This document shows, piece by piece, positions 1-13,400 of a stretch of DNA of 64,000 nucleotides. Every line of letters begins with the position of its first letter. Position 1 is the stretch's first letter. The position numbers and the translations under genes were made by a program. Under the pieces are notes generated by a model, which saw nothing but the letters and a program-made list of their open reading frames with translations, was not told where the DNA came from and ran no database searches. Source of the DNA: Angiostrongylus vasorum (Eukaryota; Nematoda; Chromadorea; Rhabditida; Metastrongylidae); assembly GCA_018806985.1 (NCBI GenBank), contig JADANN010000459.1:248001-312000 (forward strand). The letters are read 5' to 3'.

Positions 1-3000
1 GCGTGTAATTTGTTGGATAACCTTGGTAATTGAGTGAGCTGGTAATGGAGAGGAGTGCACTGTGTTCAATGATACCTATTGGAGGCGAGGTCACAGTTCT
101 GCGCAAACTGTTACCACCGGAAACATTTCTCGTACGCTCATCTACATGAATGTTGTTCAGAGCTTAACAGTGCAAAATTGCTGTGAAAATCTAATATTCT
201 GGCAGAGCCAGAATTTATGACGAAATCCTTCAATTTTAATTTGGCTCGTTCTCGCCTTCAGACCAGTCTTCCAACATCTTTCTTGTTAATTTCTCTCCCG
301 ACTAACATAATTTACCCAAATCTTCAATTGTTGTAACTGTGCTGAAAAATTATTAGCCATGACTGGTTTTCCTATAAGCATTTGTACAAAAGAGCTTACT
401 GATCTATTAAATACATTAGTGTGCGAAAAAATGAAAAAATGTTTTCTAATACGTTTCAAAAATCTGTTCAGAAGAAATATGAAGCTAGTTTACACCGACG
501 CTTTGCCAAACGTTCACCATGCCTTCCACCTGATTGCGTCACAAAGATAGCCGTAGAGATATTTCTATGCCAAAAATTTTAAATAAACGAATGTTTCCGA
601 GTGGTTTTGGATTTTGTCCTTGTTTGGCTCATTTCGCGCACAAACTTCCTTTCAATTTGCCAGAAAAACCGCGCGCTAATACCCATGGAGGACCCCTTTA
701 TGGTGCTTGGCACTGACTCCTCTAATTGATACCCTCATCGAGGGAGGATACTTCCCTTATTCCATCTTTATGTTCTGGAACAACTTAAATAAGCTCTCGA
801 AAATTTACGAAGTCTCTTACATTTATGCATTACCCTACACAAGTAGAGTCTGTTACCAATCCAACGGATAAAACTACCACATCATCATTAGATCTTGAAT
901 GACCGGAAAAATCTTACAATTACCGTGTAGGCGAGAACTCGAGTGCTTGATTAGCTGATGATCGCACAATGGCTGTTGTCTCCATCACCGGGTCAAGCCG
1001 ATTATGACAATTGTCTTCTGTGAACTAATTAAATAACGGTATAGACAAAGTAGTCGATAGCATTTTAAAAACATTTACACCACTTGAATGTTTATGAGGC
1101 AGCGCACGATTCATTTCCCAGCATAGGTGTCAAACTGTTCTTGTTCAATCCGAAGGTGCTTAATTCTGTTCCATTAGGGTGCCTCGAATTTATCTAAATC
1201 CGGCCACAAACCCAACGCCGTGGGCGCAATCTCATTGAAGTAATCTAGTCTGCGAAGCGTCCATCTACGGCTCTTGCTTCAAAAAACACCAGCAAATCGT
1301 CTTACCGTAGTTATCTTCCTTCATCGCATTCCTTCTGGAAGCGCTGCATGAGATGCGTCAATTTTTTTCTCATTGATGACCTCTTCGATGACTGCTGGTG
1401 CCCTGCTGTCGATTAAATCGCAATATCGAAGAGACATAACTGAATTGTGCGCATCGTAAGGACACAGTGTTGTTATATGAGGTGGTGAGTAGCAATTATA
1501 GAACGATTTACCTCCGCGGCATACCGTATTCGTTGCATTCCCAAAGACGATTGACTCTGAAGACGCTCCATATAACGATAAGGTCAGATTCAGTACTAAT
1601 ACATCAACGAGCCTGATATGCGAGACAAATCCCCTGCAGCGACGATGGCAGATTGTTATTTTTTTTATTGCACCTTCTCGCAGAAAGTACTGCGCCTCAA
1701 ATTAGTTTGCTTCCCGAAAATCGACCACTATTTAAAAGCACCATAATGTCTCTAGTTATGTAGTAGCAGAAATCTGTATACGACATTAGTGCCATTGGGT
1801 TCTGAAATTAAGTCCCCCGCACCAAAAAGTTTCACGAAAATGAGATTCTACAAGTTAGGCGAATAGCAAGTTCAAGAAGAAGCGCGTAATCAGCTTCCAC
1901 GACATAATCATTTTGTTAAGAAGAGGGCTTCCGTAATCAGCAGTATTTATGTTTGCACACAAGGCGAATTGGTGAGCGATAGCTCGGAAAATGACAAAAG
2001 GTGGCAGCCCATTGCTGTTTGCTGGGCTAGAACTGGCTGAATGATTACTGCGAAAGCACCATGTCGAGCGAATGTGAGACGACTTAACACAATGCCGGTC
2101 CCATTGTCTGCACGTTCATAGCATATTCAAACAGCTAGATTAAACTTACTGTAACTTCACAATTATTATGCTCCAATATATAAGGCACGCAATATAGTTG
2201 TAAGGCTTAAGTAATAACATTTAAAAGCTCCACCCATTTGTTATTTATTCTTTCATGCAATAACAAACTAGGAAGTTACAATGTTGTTGTGTTGGTGATT
2301 GAGACAGCAACGACAGGTTGATCATAAAAGCCAAAATACATCCCATGATATAACCACTGAAGAAAAAGTGCTGCCACATTTCACAAGACCCCGTCACTCT
2401 TACTATCTCATTCTGAGAACTGTTACAACAAACATCAACAACACATAGATAGATTTTCTTAATGTGAAGCATCAGAATTCATGAATTGTGTTCATGCACT
2501 AATCGTATCACTGTCTCAATGTTGGGCAGGCTGACTCGATCCCGACTGTAAATTCACTTACGAATTCGCATAATTATGCCCTTTATGGGAGCCATTACAA
2601 CTCATCTGTCTTGTCGTCACTTCAGAAAGGCCGACACACAGGGCTATATGTAGGGAAGGCGACAAACATCGCGCGGTGGAAGGCCCTAATGAGAGGTCCA
2701 GCGTCGCTTTAGAGTCTGACTGTCATGGACTTCCTTACAAGGCAATTGGAATCCGTGAAAAACAACAATTTAATGGTAGGCGGTCACGCTTTCTGCAAAT
2801 AATTGAAATACAGTAAGACGGATGGGGTGAGTGCGTGTGAGTCGGTTTCGATGTGCTATTTGGCGCGCTTAGTGCTAACTGGATTTCCACGACACTCACA
2901 TTGTTCTGAGTGTTGAGGCACAGAAGTCGAATATGTAATTGAGATGGAGGCCTCCTCGTATTCTCAAATTGCCGGTTTCCGCACCAACACCAATCGTCCC

Positions 3001-4041
3001 TAAACTCAATTACGACGCTAGGGACACAATCATCTTAGTTGCTAAGATTGCGGATGAGTGTGTTTGTAGGTGCGAAAGTAACTGCACAAGGCTGGCGCTC
3101 GACTTTGGATGCACCTTTCGGGGCAGGTATTCGTCGGAAAGTGCGTGTCGCTCAACGCTCATTCACGGATTCGTCAACAGCGGCTAAAGTTCCACCAGCC
3201 GCCATTAACTCTTAGTTTATCTTTTAGATGAGATTCACATGCTATAATAGAGCGCCAAGAGGCATAGTGTGAAATGGCGTAATTTTCGAAGCACTTTCAA
3301 TGTCAAGCGCCATCAGTGCCTCAAAAAAGTGTGGTCGAAAGATAAAAACGAGGAAAAATGATGGACAATCTTGTCACAAGAGGACTCTACGTGATGTCGA
3401 ATATACTACAAGAAGTTTCAGCTACACATGCATAAACGGTTATTAGGCATTTCAAATGGCACATTGTTCTTATCTTTCATAAATCTTTATTTGGTAACGC
3501 TGAGAAACCAATTATCCTTATTGTGGTTATGTAATACGTCATCTGCGTGGAAACAAGTGGTGTTGCGCGTTTACTGTCAGGACATACAGCAGTTTGAGGT
3601 TGGGGCGCGTGTGCGCGCCCATGTCTGTAATGAGCCTCACAAACACTGATGTGATAACCTTTTATGGCTGAATTCGAAAACTCTTCTAAGATGAAAACAC
3701 TTCGAGCACAGAGCAACCTCATTGGGAACTTCAGAAAGAAAACGTAACAAAAACAAAAAGCCGGCAATTTTCAAAAAAATAGATGGTAACACACGAAATA
3801 TTTCATGTATTTGCAAAAGGAGTTGAACGTAATGGTACTGTCTTAATTATGAAAGAAGAAATGCCCACAGACGACCAAATCACGTCTGTTACCATCGAAT
3901 AATCTTGCCCACTAATTAACTTCATTACCGTATCTCACGGTTCACTAACTCGTACAACATGTGTGCTCCATATACTTAGCAAATTTATCCAGCTATTTTT
4001 TACACATAACATGAGAGATCATAAACATGACACGAGCTGTA
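1..4041. other. intergenic, no gene recognised
   Basis: No reading frame here shows family motifs or a credible exon with flanking splice sites. The longest open stretch (2,939-3,187, +, 82 codons) has no recognisable domain. The region lies downstream of the minus-strand homeobox gene and should contain its 3' UTR and perhaps regulatory DNA, but I see no clear polyadenylation signal. None of the repeat families found elsewhere in the window was recognised here. Confidence 0.5.
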
Positions 4042-5591
4042 CTAGTTCGCAGTGGTAACTTCGACATCAACCGGAGTAGGTTCTTTAGAAGGAACTACGT
4101 GAGAAGTGGGTGGAAGAACGAAAGAAAGTGAATTTGGAATAGAAGGAATTGTTGCAGACAAAGGTAATCCCATCATAAGAGGAAGTGGCGTTGGAAGGCC
4201 ACCAAGTTGACCAACATAACCTGCCCAGTATGGATTGGATCGTAGCAAATTTTGAACAGCTGCCAAGTTTCCGGCCTCATTTAGCAGTTCCATACCGGTT
4301 GTAGCTTGTCTTTTCCATTTTGTCCTGAAATTATGACATAGGCACAGAAGTGGAGTTGAAGAAAAATGCAGATTTTTTCTTTTTTTAAGTCGATATAGAC
4401 CAGGAACATAATTGGAAGTGTAGTACGCATCTGTGATGTACCGCGAGAAATGCGAACGTTCATGACCCATCAAAGAGATCTTGACGCATGCGATATTCGT
4501 ACTGTAGTCGCCAGATGGCGGTACGTCTCTTAAAAACAACACGCGATACTTTATGCTATTAATAAGCGCAAGAATAATAGAACGTGGCCCCGATAATTTA
4601 ATCATCTATATTAGGTGGACAATGCCGCATAATGCGTTTTGATGTCGTTTGAGAATATTACACGAGATCTTAAGCACCATATATGAGAACGTTAAAGAGC
4701 AGACTTGAAATGAGATACCGTATTCGGCAATTTGAATGCATGATATGGCAAGCTGAACAACTCTGATAAAAGCAAATCAAAAAAAGGAAGAGTTGATGAT
4801 CCTACGCTGTAGTAGAGAACGAACCTTCTGTTTTGATACCAGGTTTTCACTTGTGTATCAGTGAGTCCCATGCGTTGTGCGAGATCCATTCGATCTTGAA
4901 CGCTCAAATATTTTTGCTTCTCAAAGGTCGATTCAAGCTCTTGCAATTGCTTGTCTGTGAAAATTGTCCTGGCTTTCCGCGCCTTCTTGGATCCAAGTGG
5001 GCTTGTGTCATTGGGGCTACTTCGAACTTGAGAGCAACCAGAGTCTGGCGTGTCAGGTCGTGATGTTGTGGAATGTTCTAAAAAATTATGCTGAAAGAGC
5101 CACTTTGAAGTGAAAAGCAACTGATTTCTACATATTTCTGATACTACAACATTAGTTCGCAGTAGCCAGTACATTATTACTCTATAGGGTTTTGACCCTT
5201 GAAACAAGCAAAAACTACAATGAGATTATCCCCTGTCGAAAATCGCGTAAACACTATCATTTTCCAGTCGAGCTATGGCAAATTACCCAAAATCGCCCGT
5301 TTGTATTGTATGCAACACGGCTGGATGAGTTCCGAGATTGACAGGTGGCACGCAGTGATCCACGCAGAGAGTGATCATTTCATACCTTACCACAACCAGA
5401 TAACGAACGAATTATTTTGTTAGAATAATCGCCATAGAAATCATCAGATCATTGAGTGAGGGAAACAAATCCGTTGTCATTACCTTTATCGGCGCTTGTG
5501 TCTGCTTTATCACTCGGCGACTCTAGGAGATCAGAAATACGAAAAAGAATGTGTGAGTTTTCCTCCAGCAGAATTCTGAGTTGGTTGCTGA
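4042..5591 (-). CDS. ceh-30/31: BarH-type homeobox transcription factor (CEH-30/CEH-31 group), 5' partial
   Basis: Three minus-strand exons join in phase: 5591-5484, 5077-4825 and 4324-4042. The first holds an eh1/FIL-type repression motif ([10 protein letters not shown]). The second holds most of the homeodomain, from [10 protein letters not shown] to WYQNRR. The third completes recognition helix 3 (TKWKRQ) and adds a BarH-like tail ([16 protein letters not shown]) ending in TAG at 4044-4042. The last intron splits the homeodomain at the R-R-T-K junction. Position 47 is threonine (VKTWYQNRR), the BarH signature. The product should be a nuclear DNA-binding regulator of neuronal fate; C. elegans CEH-30 protects male CEM neurons from death. 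C. elegans has two close paralogues, ceh-30 and ceh-31, and I cannot choose between them. The exon with the start codon was not found and must lie above 5,591. Exon borders rest on my reading of the splice sites. Confidence 0.92.
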
Positions 5592-7944
5592 CTGAGAAGA
5601 GAAGTGGCGGTGGGATCCAAGCAAAACGCTGGCATCAGGAATTGCCGAGGGTCTAGCATGCTCATAGCTACCGTAGAGTAATGGAGCTCGATAGCGACTA
5701 AACGGGCTGCGAATGCGTTGATTGGCTTGGCGACCTACAAGGGCGGAGCAAATTGATCCCGCCCCCTAGCAATGAAAGAAACTGCAGACAATTGAGGAAC
5801 GTGGGAAAAAACGCTACGCAATGAACATCATCAGCGCTATAACCCAGAAGTAACTTGGGCACTTTTTTACATCCTATCATGTTTACATCCAGCAAGATCG
5901 TTATTCAAGAATTTTTCCACTATTATACGAACGAATGAAAAGTGCAACAATATAGACCATAGCAAGTTATATATTGTCGAAATTCTAGTAATTGTCTACA
6001 GCTCAATTTCGTATCGAACTTTCGGCTCTACATCACAGCGGATTCCTTTACGGTTCACTGTGATGCTCGTAATTTTGCACTTTATGATCAGCCATGCGAA
6101 TTGAGTCATATTTGTAAACGTTTCGGCTACAAAAAAATCATAACTTTGGTAAGATGCAAAGAAGATTTTAAGAGATTCTCGCCGAAAAAAAGAACATAGA
6201 TACATCCATGATAGATGGTAGAGAAGCATGGGCAAAATAAAATTAGGCCTGGGGAAGATAATTGTCTCACTTTTGAAACTTACTTTAAACCTCATACTCT
6301 TACACCCTGGATCAGTGCATACGATATACACATATTCCTACAACATGCTAACAAGGGATACTTCCAGGTATGCATATATCCCACTAGAAATAAGACCTTA
6401 AACCTTATAGAAACGCATTAAACAACGCTTTTTCATCAGTAGAAAAATAAGTCTTATAAGTTGTGCAGTAAACAAGAAAAAAATAATAAATACAATAAAA
6501 ACAATGAAAACAACGAAACGTAATAGCTCTCATAGTATGTTTTAGCATAAATAGACAGTGCAGCGCGAAACCACATGTCTAGCAAGAATCATTTGCCATC
6601 CAGGCATGAGAAACGAATCCTCCATGAGTTCAGCAAACGGTCGCCACAAACGGAATGCACTTCATGGCGTTCCAACGGCAGCACATCAGCCTTATGACTC
6701 ACAATTGCCATTTTCTTTCTCATTTCTTCACACATGGTTGTTGTCACGACTGGTCAAGGAACTTGAACCCTTTATCGTGGGCAATTACCGTATCTTAAAG
6801 AGCGCAGATTCTGATGAAATTCAGCATAGGTGCCAATGGTTCAATAAATAGCAACAACAATAGTGGAAGCACATGAGGAAGTGTTATATGGATGGTGAGA
6901 ATTTCTGAATATCCCTGGGTATATAAACACCCCTACACTCGTCTGCCCATGAGCGATTGTGACTAACACACAAGCGAAACATCGCTTCTAGCAAGTGACA
7001 GACTCAATCGTTTCAGTCTTCTGATGTTTCGCATTTGAGCTGTTCTTTTTTTTGTTGACTTTTTTGGAAAACATGTGAAATGTAAACCGGCAGCCTAGTG
7101 GGCGACGCTTATTCCACGGTCACCGTCGCGCAATTACGCTGTTCATGAGTGAAGTGAATAGGATGGATGTCATACAAAATGGGGACGCGTCGTGGAGTTC
7201 ATTAAACGAAGGTCGATGAGTACCGGAAGATAGGTAAAAAGGCAAGTAGAACATGCAATCTACGTAATCACAAAAAAATCCCACATAAAGTGCTGGTTTG
7301 GCCTTTGTTCTGAATACAATAGCTCACGCTAGAGTTCTTAGGTAGTTACAAGCAGGAAATTTGAGGAACGAAATAGGAAGCTGTTTTTGACGTCAGCAAT
7401 CACAAAATGGAAATGTTCTTATAAGTCTGAATGTGCTTTGCGGACATTGACATAAAATTCCTTAAAAGTCGCAATACCGTTTGTAAAACCAAAATCTTTA
7501 ATGTAAAAACAAAGAAGTACAATTTTGATTCTATTTCGGAGGATTAAAAACACAAATACGCTCATTGAGGTGCGAGCTTAACAAAGACGGTTAGAATTCA
7601 CAGTTGCTTGTTCTCCTTAACTTTGTGGTCAAGCGAATCTAAATAAAAAAATGTGAAGTCTGGCAATTGTTTGAGTTCTTGTGCTGTTTGACGTTCGACC
7701 GCCTCATGCAGATAAGTCTGGCCCGGGGTCCACGTTTTGCGTATATCTCAGCATCGTTGTGGTTGTATTCCATTAACCACTCTATTTTATAGCAGATAAC
7801 AGTTTTAAAAAACAAGAAGAACGATAGCTTGCAAAAAAAATTTCTAAGTCGAGCTTTTTCTCAGCCTCATATGAAATATCGTCGTTATCAACACTGTTTG
7901 AAAAAAAAGTTGAAGTCCGAAAAAATGTTGACTTGACCTACGGT

Positions 7945-8150
7945 CGTATGCAGCGCAGTGGTTAAAGATGACTCTGCAATAGATACAGGTTCATTAGTTC
8001 AACCCAGTGCCCAGGCCAACTCAAGCGCTTTATCCTTCCGGGGACGACAAACTGGTATCAGACTTGTCTGGAAGGAAAAAAGACTCTAATATAATACTGG
8101 CAGGCCACCGAAAGTCACTGTATAGGACAAATTCACGTTCAATGATTAAA
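7945..8150 (+). repeat. R2 tRNA-derived SINE, decayed copy
   Basis: The head contains GCGCAGTGGTTAAAGATG, resembling a tRNA A box, and a degraded B box near 8,000 (AGTTCAACCCAG). It is followed by the R2 body words 'ACTGGTATCAGACTTGTCTGG' in degraded form and 'GGCCACCGAAAGTCACTGTA'. The same order of words occurs in at least eight other places in this window. It is shortened at the 3' end. Confidence 0.6.
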
Positions 8151-9279
8151 AAAGAAACGTAAAACAAATATGAAACATAAAAAAAGCTCATTGAAGTCGA
8201 ATGCATGACTTATACCAAAGGAATTTATCAAAGCCGAACGTTTCACCCGTTACTGTTTCAAGGTAACTCGGGTTTTTTTATAAGATTTGGACTGATCGCT
8301 GGTCTGGTCAGAACTAAGCCAATCAAGCATCCAGTAGGCCGATCATTTGATACCAAACCAGTCTAGAAAAGCTCGGTCCGATCAACAAAGACTGGTGACT
8401 GTTTATAGGTAAGGTGTGTAACGCTCTCGTAAAGCTATTAAGGAGCTTCAGCGACGGTCAATTCAAACGGCATTCAACCATGCTCATAAAGAAGAGAAAG
8501 TCCTGAACTGGAGGATGCGAAAGTCTGAAGACGTTCATGAATGACGACCGACGCAAGACAACGAAGCGAATGGAAAAAAGTGCTGCAATTCCTACATTAT
8601 ATGAAGTCTAGTCGCATAAGCAAACATGTAAACAAGGTAAATAAATAGGAAAATATATACTTATTCACGACATACGCTTACTACGATTTCTTCGTTCCTG
8701 ATAAAATTAACACTAGAAGCGTTGTATGTTGAGTTCCTTCTGCCCGGCATTGCATTAAATCGCAGAGGTGTTCACGTTTGCCGTTTTCGAGGTAGGTGTT
8801 ATGACAGGAAAGGTTATGGCATTTTAATAAGGTAAATTACGAGGTCTGCTTGTTTAAATAATGACGCTTGCGCAACGAAAGGCTAGACAATGATTGTGGT
8901 AGCGTTTGATGTGACCGACAATGAAACGACCAGGTGAGAGGTGCTTGACGCTGGGCAACAATAACGCTTCTACACCGGAAGTAAACGCAGCAGTCGTCGC
9001 TGATGAGCTCACCTCTCATTCTTCACCAGTTAGCTGATAACTAGGGGGCTGGTGAAATCCTCTTGACGGGCTAAAAAGTTAATGAAGTTGTCAAGTATAA
9101 AGATTGGATGCAGGAATTCGTAAAATGTTCTTTAAACTAAGAATCCTCGTATGAACTTCGCTTACCAAATCTGCTTCCTATAAAACAGACGAGTTGAGTT
9201 TAACATCTAACTCAACTTAATCGATGGAGTTAGTCTGCTAACTGTTTCATACAGTTTTATAAAATATTGTTCTATTCCT

Positions 9280-9560
9280 CGATATCCTTCGACACGCTAC
9301 ATCATCCACCATTCTGAATATCTTTTTCACACGACCCGACATCACATGTCGTGCGGAGCTCAGTAATTCCTGCATTCGATTCGTTCTCTCGAAGCCGCTA
9401 TCCACGCATTTCTTCGGATATGCGCACTGCATCGACTGGCTACTGTTTGAGGATTTTGGGCTTCACTCCGAATGTCTTGAGTGTTGGTCGATTTGATTCT
9501 CCTTGAAATTCTGAGATGGTCTTGCCAAGGAGTTCCAAAATCTACATCACAGGCAACTGT
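9280..9560 (-). repeat. R4 SINE-like repeat, decayed copy
   Basis: It shares the words GCATTCGATTCGTT, a following CCGCTATCCACGCA-like stretch and GGTCGATTTGATTCTCCTTG with repeats near 49,450 and 58,040. Orientation is set by the 58-kb copy, whose tRNA-like head reads on the minus strand. The head is not recognisable in this copy. Confidence 0.45.
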
Positions 9561-10428
9561 CAGCCTTTGTCTACTGAAGGGAGAAATTTGATTTCAGACA
9601 AGTCTGGTAGCATTTTTCTCGAACTTAAAGAGAAGGGGGCTTGAATGGCCCGGTGCAGGGCCGAACCAGGCCAGCCCCACCCAATATAGAATGTTGGTAA
9701 TATTGGCACCACAAAGCCCTTGATGGACTTAACTAGTCTTAGATTGAGCTAACCCTAGAAAAAAAAGCATAAACAAGGGCACATTACTCTTCTTACTGCA
9801 CGATTTGCGTAGAGCACGAATCATCCACATGAAGAAAAAGACAAGATAAATTTTAGCGATGTAATAATGTTCTGCAAAAAGCAGTAGTGAAAAGTGCCAG
9901 AACCCCACACGATTACTTGTTGATGACCACATCTTCGTATCAATATCCACACCAACTTCTGCACTGAAAACCCACAAATCGACTTTAAAATCGGAAAAAA
10001 AAGAGAAAAATAAAAATGAATAAATCCACTTTGAGCTAAAACACTCAACTGCATCATAACTGAAAATGTGTCGTCGGATCCACTGGTTCATATCCCGTCT
10101 CGAATACGACCACCAAGCTCACCTGTAGTTATTGCGCTCCATTTTGACAGTGCTCGCGTTTTGCACCTTTGAATCTTACCGACGAGACGTTATCCGATCG
10201 CTACGGTCCCGATTGTGATGTATTTCTTAGTTTAGGTCTTGGGGATATGACGATCTCCTCGTAGTGCTTTTCACCTTCATTCTTCTAGACATATGATTGT
10301 TTAAACCTTGAAGATCTTGTCCGTTGCTTGGTGTTTGGTGGTAGAGTGGAGGTGCTCTTATCGACTTTTAAACCTAACTACTTAGCCCTGCTTCTTTCAC
10401 TTCATTTATTTACTCGTGCGAGTATATT

Positions 10429-10432
10429 CAGG
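10429..10432 (+). promoter_or_regulatory. probable spliced-leader trans-splice acceptor for mtp-18
   Basis: An acceptor (AGTATATTCAG/G) ends 10 bases before the ATG at 10,442, with no upstream exon evident. This is the usual arrangement of nematode trans-splice sites. It supports the 10,442 start over upstream in-frame codons. Confidence 0.55.
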
Positions 10433-10441
10433 CATACACCT

Positions 10442-13400
10442 ATGGAGATGGCAGGTGATGAACTCAAGACAATACAGTCTGAATTACGTCAAATTGACAT
10501 CTACAGGAATACGCCTGTTAGGTACTTAGGTAAGGTTTCATCTTGTTTCATCATGTGATGTTTCAGGTTCTCTGTTGTTTATACTAATAGGGAACTATGC
10601 CGTGTTAATTTCGTACGAATGGTTTGAATTTTTGACCCTTCAAGTTGAACCAACATTTGTGTTTATAGAATTCTTGAGAGAGTTGCTAACCTTTCCTATA
10701 TTTTTGGCCTAGGGGCGAGTTTCGTTGCAATCCCTTCTTGTAAAGTTTTATTCGAAAGAGGGATGAAACTCTTCCAGCTGGTTCTTTCCGTCCTAGCATT
10801 GACTCTGATAAGGGCTGCTAGAATCACCGTTAAACGCTGTATTTATCTCTGACTGGAGTTCCGATTTTCGATTATTCGGAAGGGCCGAGTTGCAGGAATT
10901 ATTCCATTGTATTGTTCGCAGATGGGTGGGTCAACTTACGGAACCATGAGGGCGTTGAAAACATATTCTGTTAAATTTCTCAACATCGCGCTAGTGCCGA
11001 AGACTGAATTACAGGTGTTGTTCTATTGTATTGCTCGCAGAACGAACTGACGGGATCATGAGGTCCTTCAAAACATGTTCTGTCAAATTTCTGAACATCC
11101 CGCTTGTGCTATTAGCCTAAATTTGGTCGCATAGTGGTGCTGTGGTTGTTGTCCACTTCACATATGAAATTGTTCAACGGCATTGCTTTCTAATCTTCCA
11201 TTGTGATTTACTACTATTGATTCGGTGCGTCATTGTAGTAGTTTAGATATCTTCAGTACTACTTTAAACAGTGAAGTTTTTGCTCATTTACATATGTTAT
11301 GAGTAGCCAAATTAAAGAAGTAATGGTAATACTTGGATACTTGGATGGCCCGTCCTACCCTAGTTTTGCGGGCCCCAAGACAACTTCTATGTTTTTGGAG
11401 TTTTGCTAGTTTAGCCACTGTGGTTCCCTGAAGTTGCGAAGTCAGCCTAGCCAAAGTCTGCTCCAGGTCGTCACCACCACAGGCAGTCGCCGCCCTTGTA
11501 GATCAGAGGGTGATTTGCCACCATGCGACTAGTTTGATACCAGAACGGTGGTGGATCTTGGTGCTGGTTTTACGCTTAGCTGGGCTTCCTGATAGAATGA
11601 CTGGACTCCTCAGTTTTGGAGACCCTACTAGGGAATGAATCCCACCGCTGTACACCGTAGCTCGACACCCAGGAACACCTCCTAGCCACGATGAGGCGGT
11701 AAACCGTTGGGAGGAATAGTGCTGATATAGGCAAAAAGTGGGAGGGTAAGCTCAGTTATTATTGAATCGTTGTCATATGATTTTGTGTTATGGTACTGAA
11801 ACATGAAAAAGTTGAACGCGGCTTTAGCTTTTTAGATGATGAACGTGGAGAATTTTTAATGGCTTTTAGCGTTTCTTTTTAGTTTGATTCTCAATCGACT
11901 CTAGATTGAAGAATCTATTGCAGATACTGCGCATACACTGTCTTTACCATGAAAAGTAATGTAGTCAGTCAGTCAGGAAAGGACTACTTAACTAAGTTCT
12001 TGTTTGGACTACTATCATCACAACCATTGTTGTTTTCAGTTGCTTATATTTGTCCTACCATGCAAGTTGTCCTTTGAGGATACGCGAATGAAATCGGAGA
12101 AGCTTTTCGTTCAATGTTGCCGTTGGCTGCGGTGAGGACCACATATGTAGTATCATTCGGATATGCTTGTGCAGATGCTCTGGATAAGAGCAGCAGAATG
12201 TTTAAAGTGCGTTACACTTGCATTTCTTTTTATGTTTATCAGCTTTCGCTACTCCATTATATTAAAACGCAAAGGCGTCTACAGCGTAGATGCCATAGGG
12301 CCAAGCTTACTATGATAATTAATTATAGCGACGATGAATTTGACTATAAATTTTGACAATAACGTGTGCAAAAAGTCATATTACCTACCCACTTGTATAC
12401 TTGGATGGCTCTTCTTCACTGGTTTTGCGGGCCCAGCATAATTTCCATTATTTCGAGGTTTACCTGGTTTAGCCACTGTGGTTCCCTGGAGGCCTGAGGT
12501 CAGCCAGGCCAAAGTCTGCCCTAGGTTGCCACCACCATAGGTAGTCGCCGCCCTTGTGGATCAGAGGGAGATTTGCCACTATTCGACTAGTTTGATGCCA
12601 AGACGGCGGTGGATCCTGGTATTGGTTTACTCTTAACTGGCTTTCCTGATGGAAACCCTGGAGTCTTGCACATCGCAGATACCCAGAAAACACCTCCTAG
12701 CCACGATGAGGCGGTTAACCGTTGGGAGGTAAGTAACATTAAGGAAAAAAAAGGCTACTAGAGCTATAGAACTGGATAAAAGCTGCTAGTTGTTAGGGGA
12801 ATTTCTCAAATCCACTTTCTGATAGGAAAATTTTCTTTAGCTTGGATTATTGAAGAATAATGTGTGAAATTTTTCTGTTATATATCAGTGAGTAAATTTT
12901 CTTTCTCGTAAATCGGATATTTCCCTTCACTAAGATGTTACCAATGTACATATCATTTTTGCTGCAGTGTTTTGAGAAGTGTAACGGTACTTTTAGATGT
13001 ATAGAAACAATCTTGAAAAACGAAGCCGTAAAGTGAGTGTTGCTGCCATGGACACCTTTATCTGGCAGTCTTTAGCCTCTGTTATCATTCCCGGCTTCAC
13101 CATCAACCGAGTTTGTCATTTCTCTGGATTTTTGATTAATAGGTAGATTACATTCTATTTTTGTTACTTCTAGTTTTTGTTGATGACATAGTTGTGAATT
13201 TGAAACAGTGGTCAAATAAAGCGCACTTAGCAGAACTGCGACTTTTTAAATGAAACTATTCTTTGCTCTTTTATTTTAACTACTATGACATGATTGCACT
13301 AACGATTAATTGCTCGCAACTAGTGGGTGGCTTTGCAATCTGGTACTCTCTGTGCCATCCTTTTCTGAATCATTATTGAGGGAACGGTGCGAATACTGTT

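Larger units (their letters stand above)
5592..10431. other. intergenic between divergent genes, no exon recognised
   Basis: This interval lies between the divergent homeobox and MTFP1 genes and should include the missing 5' exon(s) and promoter of the homeobox gene and the promoter of the mitochondrial gene. I could not find the N-terminal homeobox exon. Two decayed repeats are recognisable, near 7,945-8,150 and 9,280-9,560. No other ORF here shows domain features. Confidence 0.5.

Noticed and set aside
4325..4605. N-terminal extension of the homeobox 3' exon frame
   Set aside because: It is intron sequence left open by chance: the acceptor TTTCAG at 4,325-4,328 joins exactly to the homeodomain exon.
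6910..6930. TATA-like box (GGGTATATAAACACCCC) on the plus strand
   Set aside because: No plus-strand exon or other transcript evidence follows, so a promoter call is unsupported.
11329..11714. R1 as a MITE (DNA transposon)
   Set aside because: Ends are not inverted repeats of each other, and related copies have 13-16-bp target duplications and a repeat tail, which fit retrotransposition.
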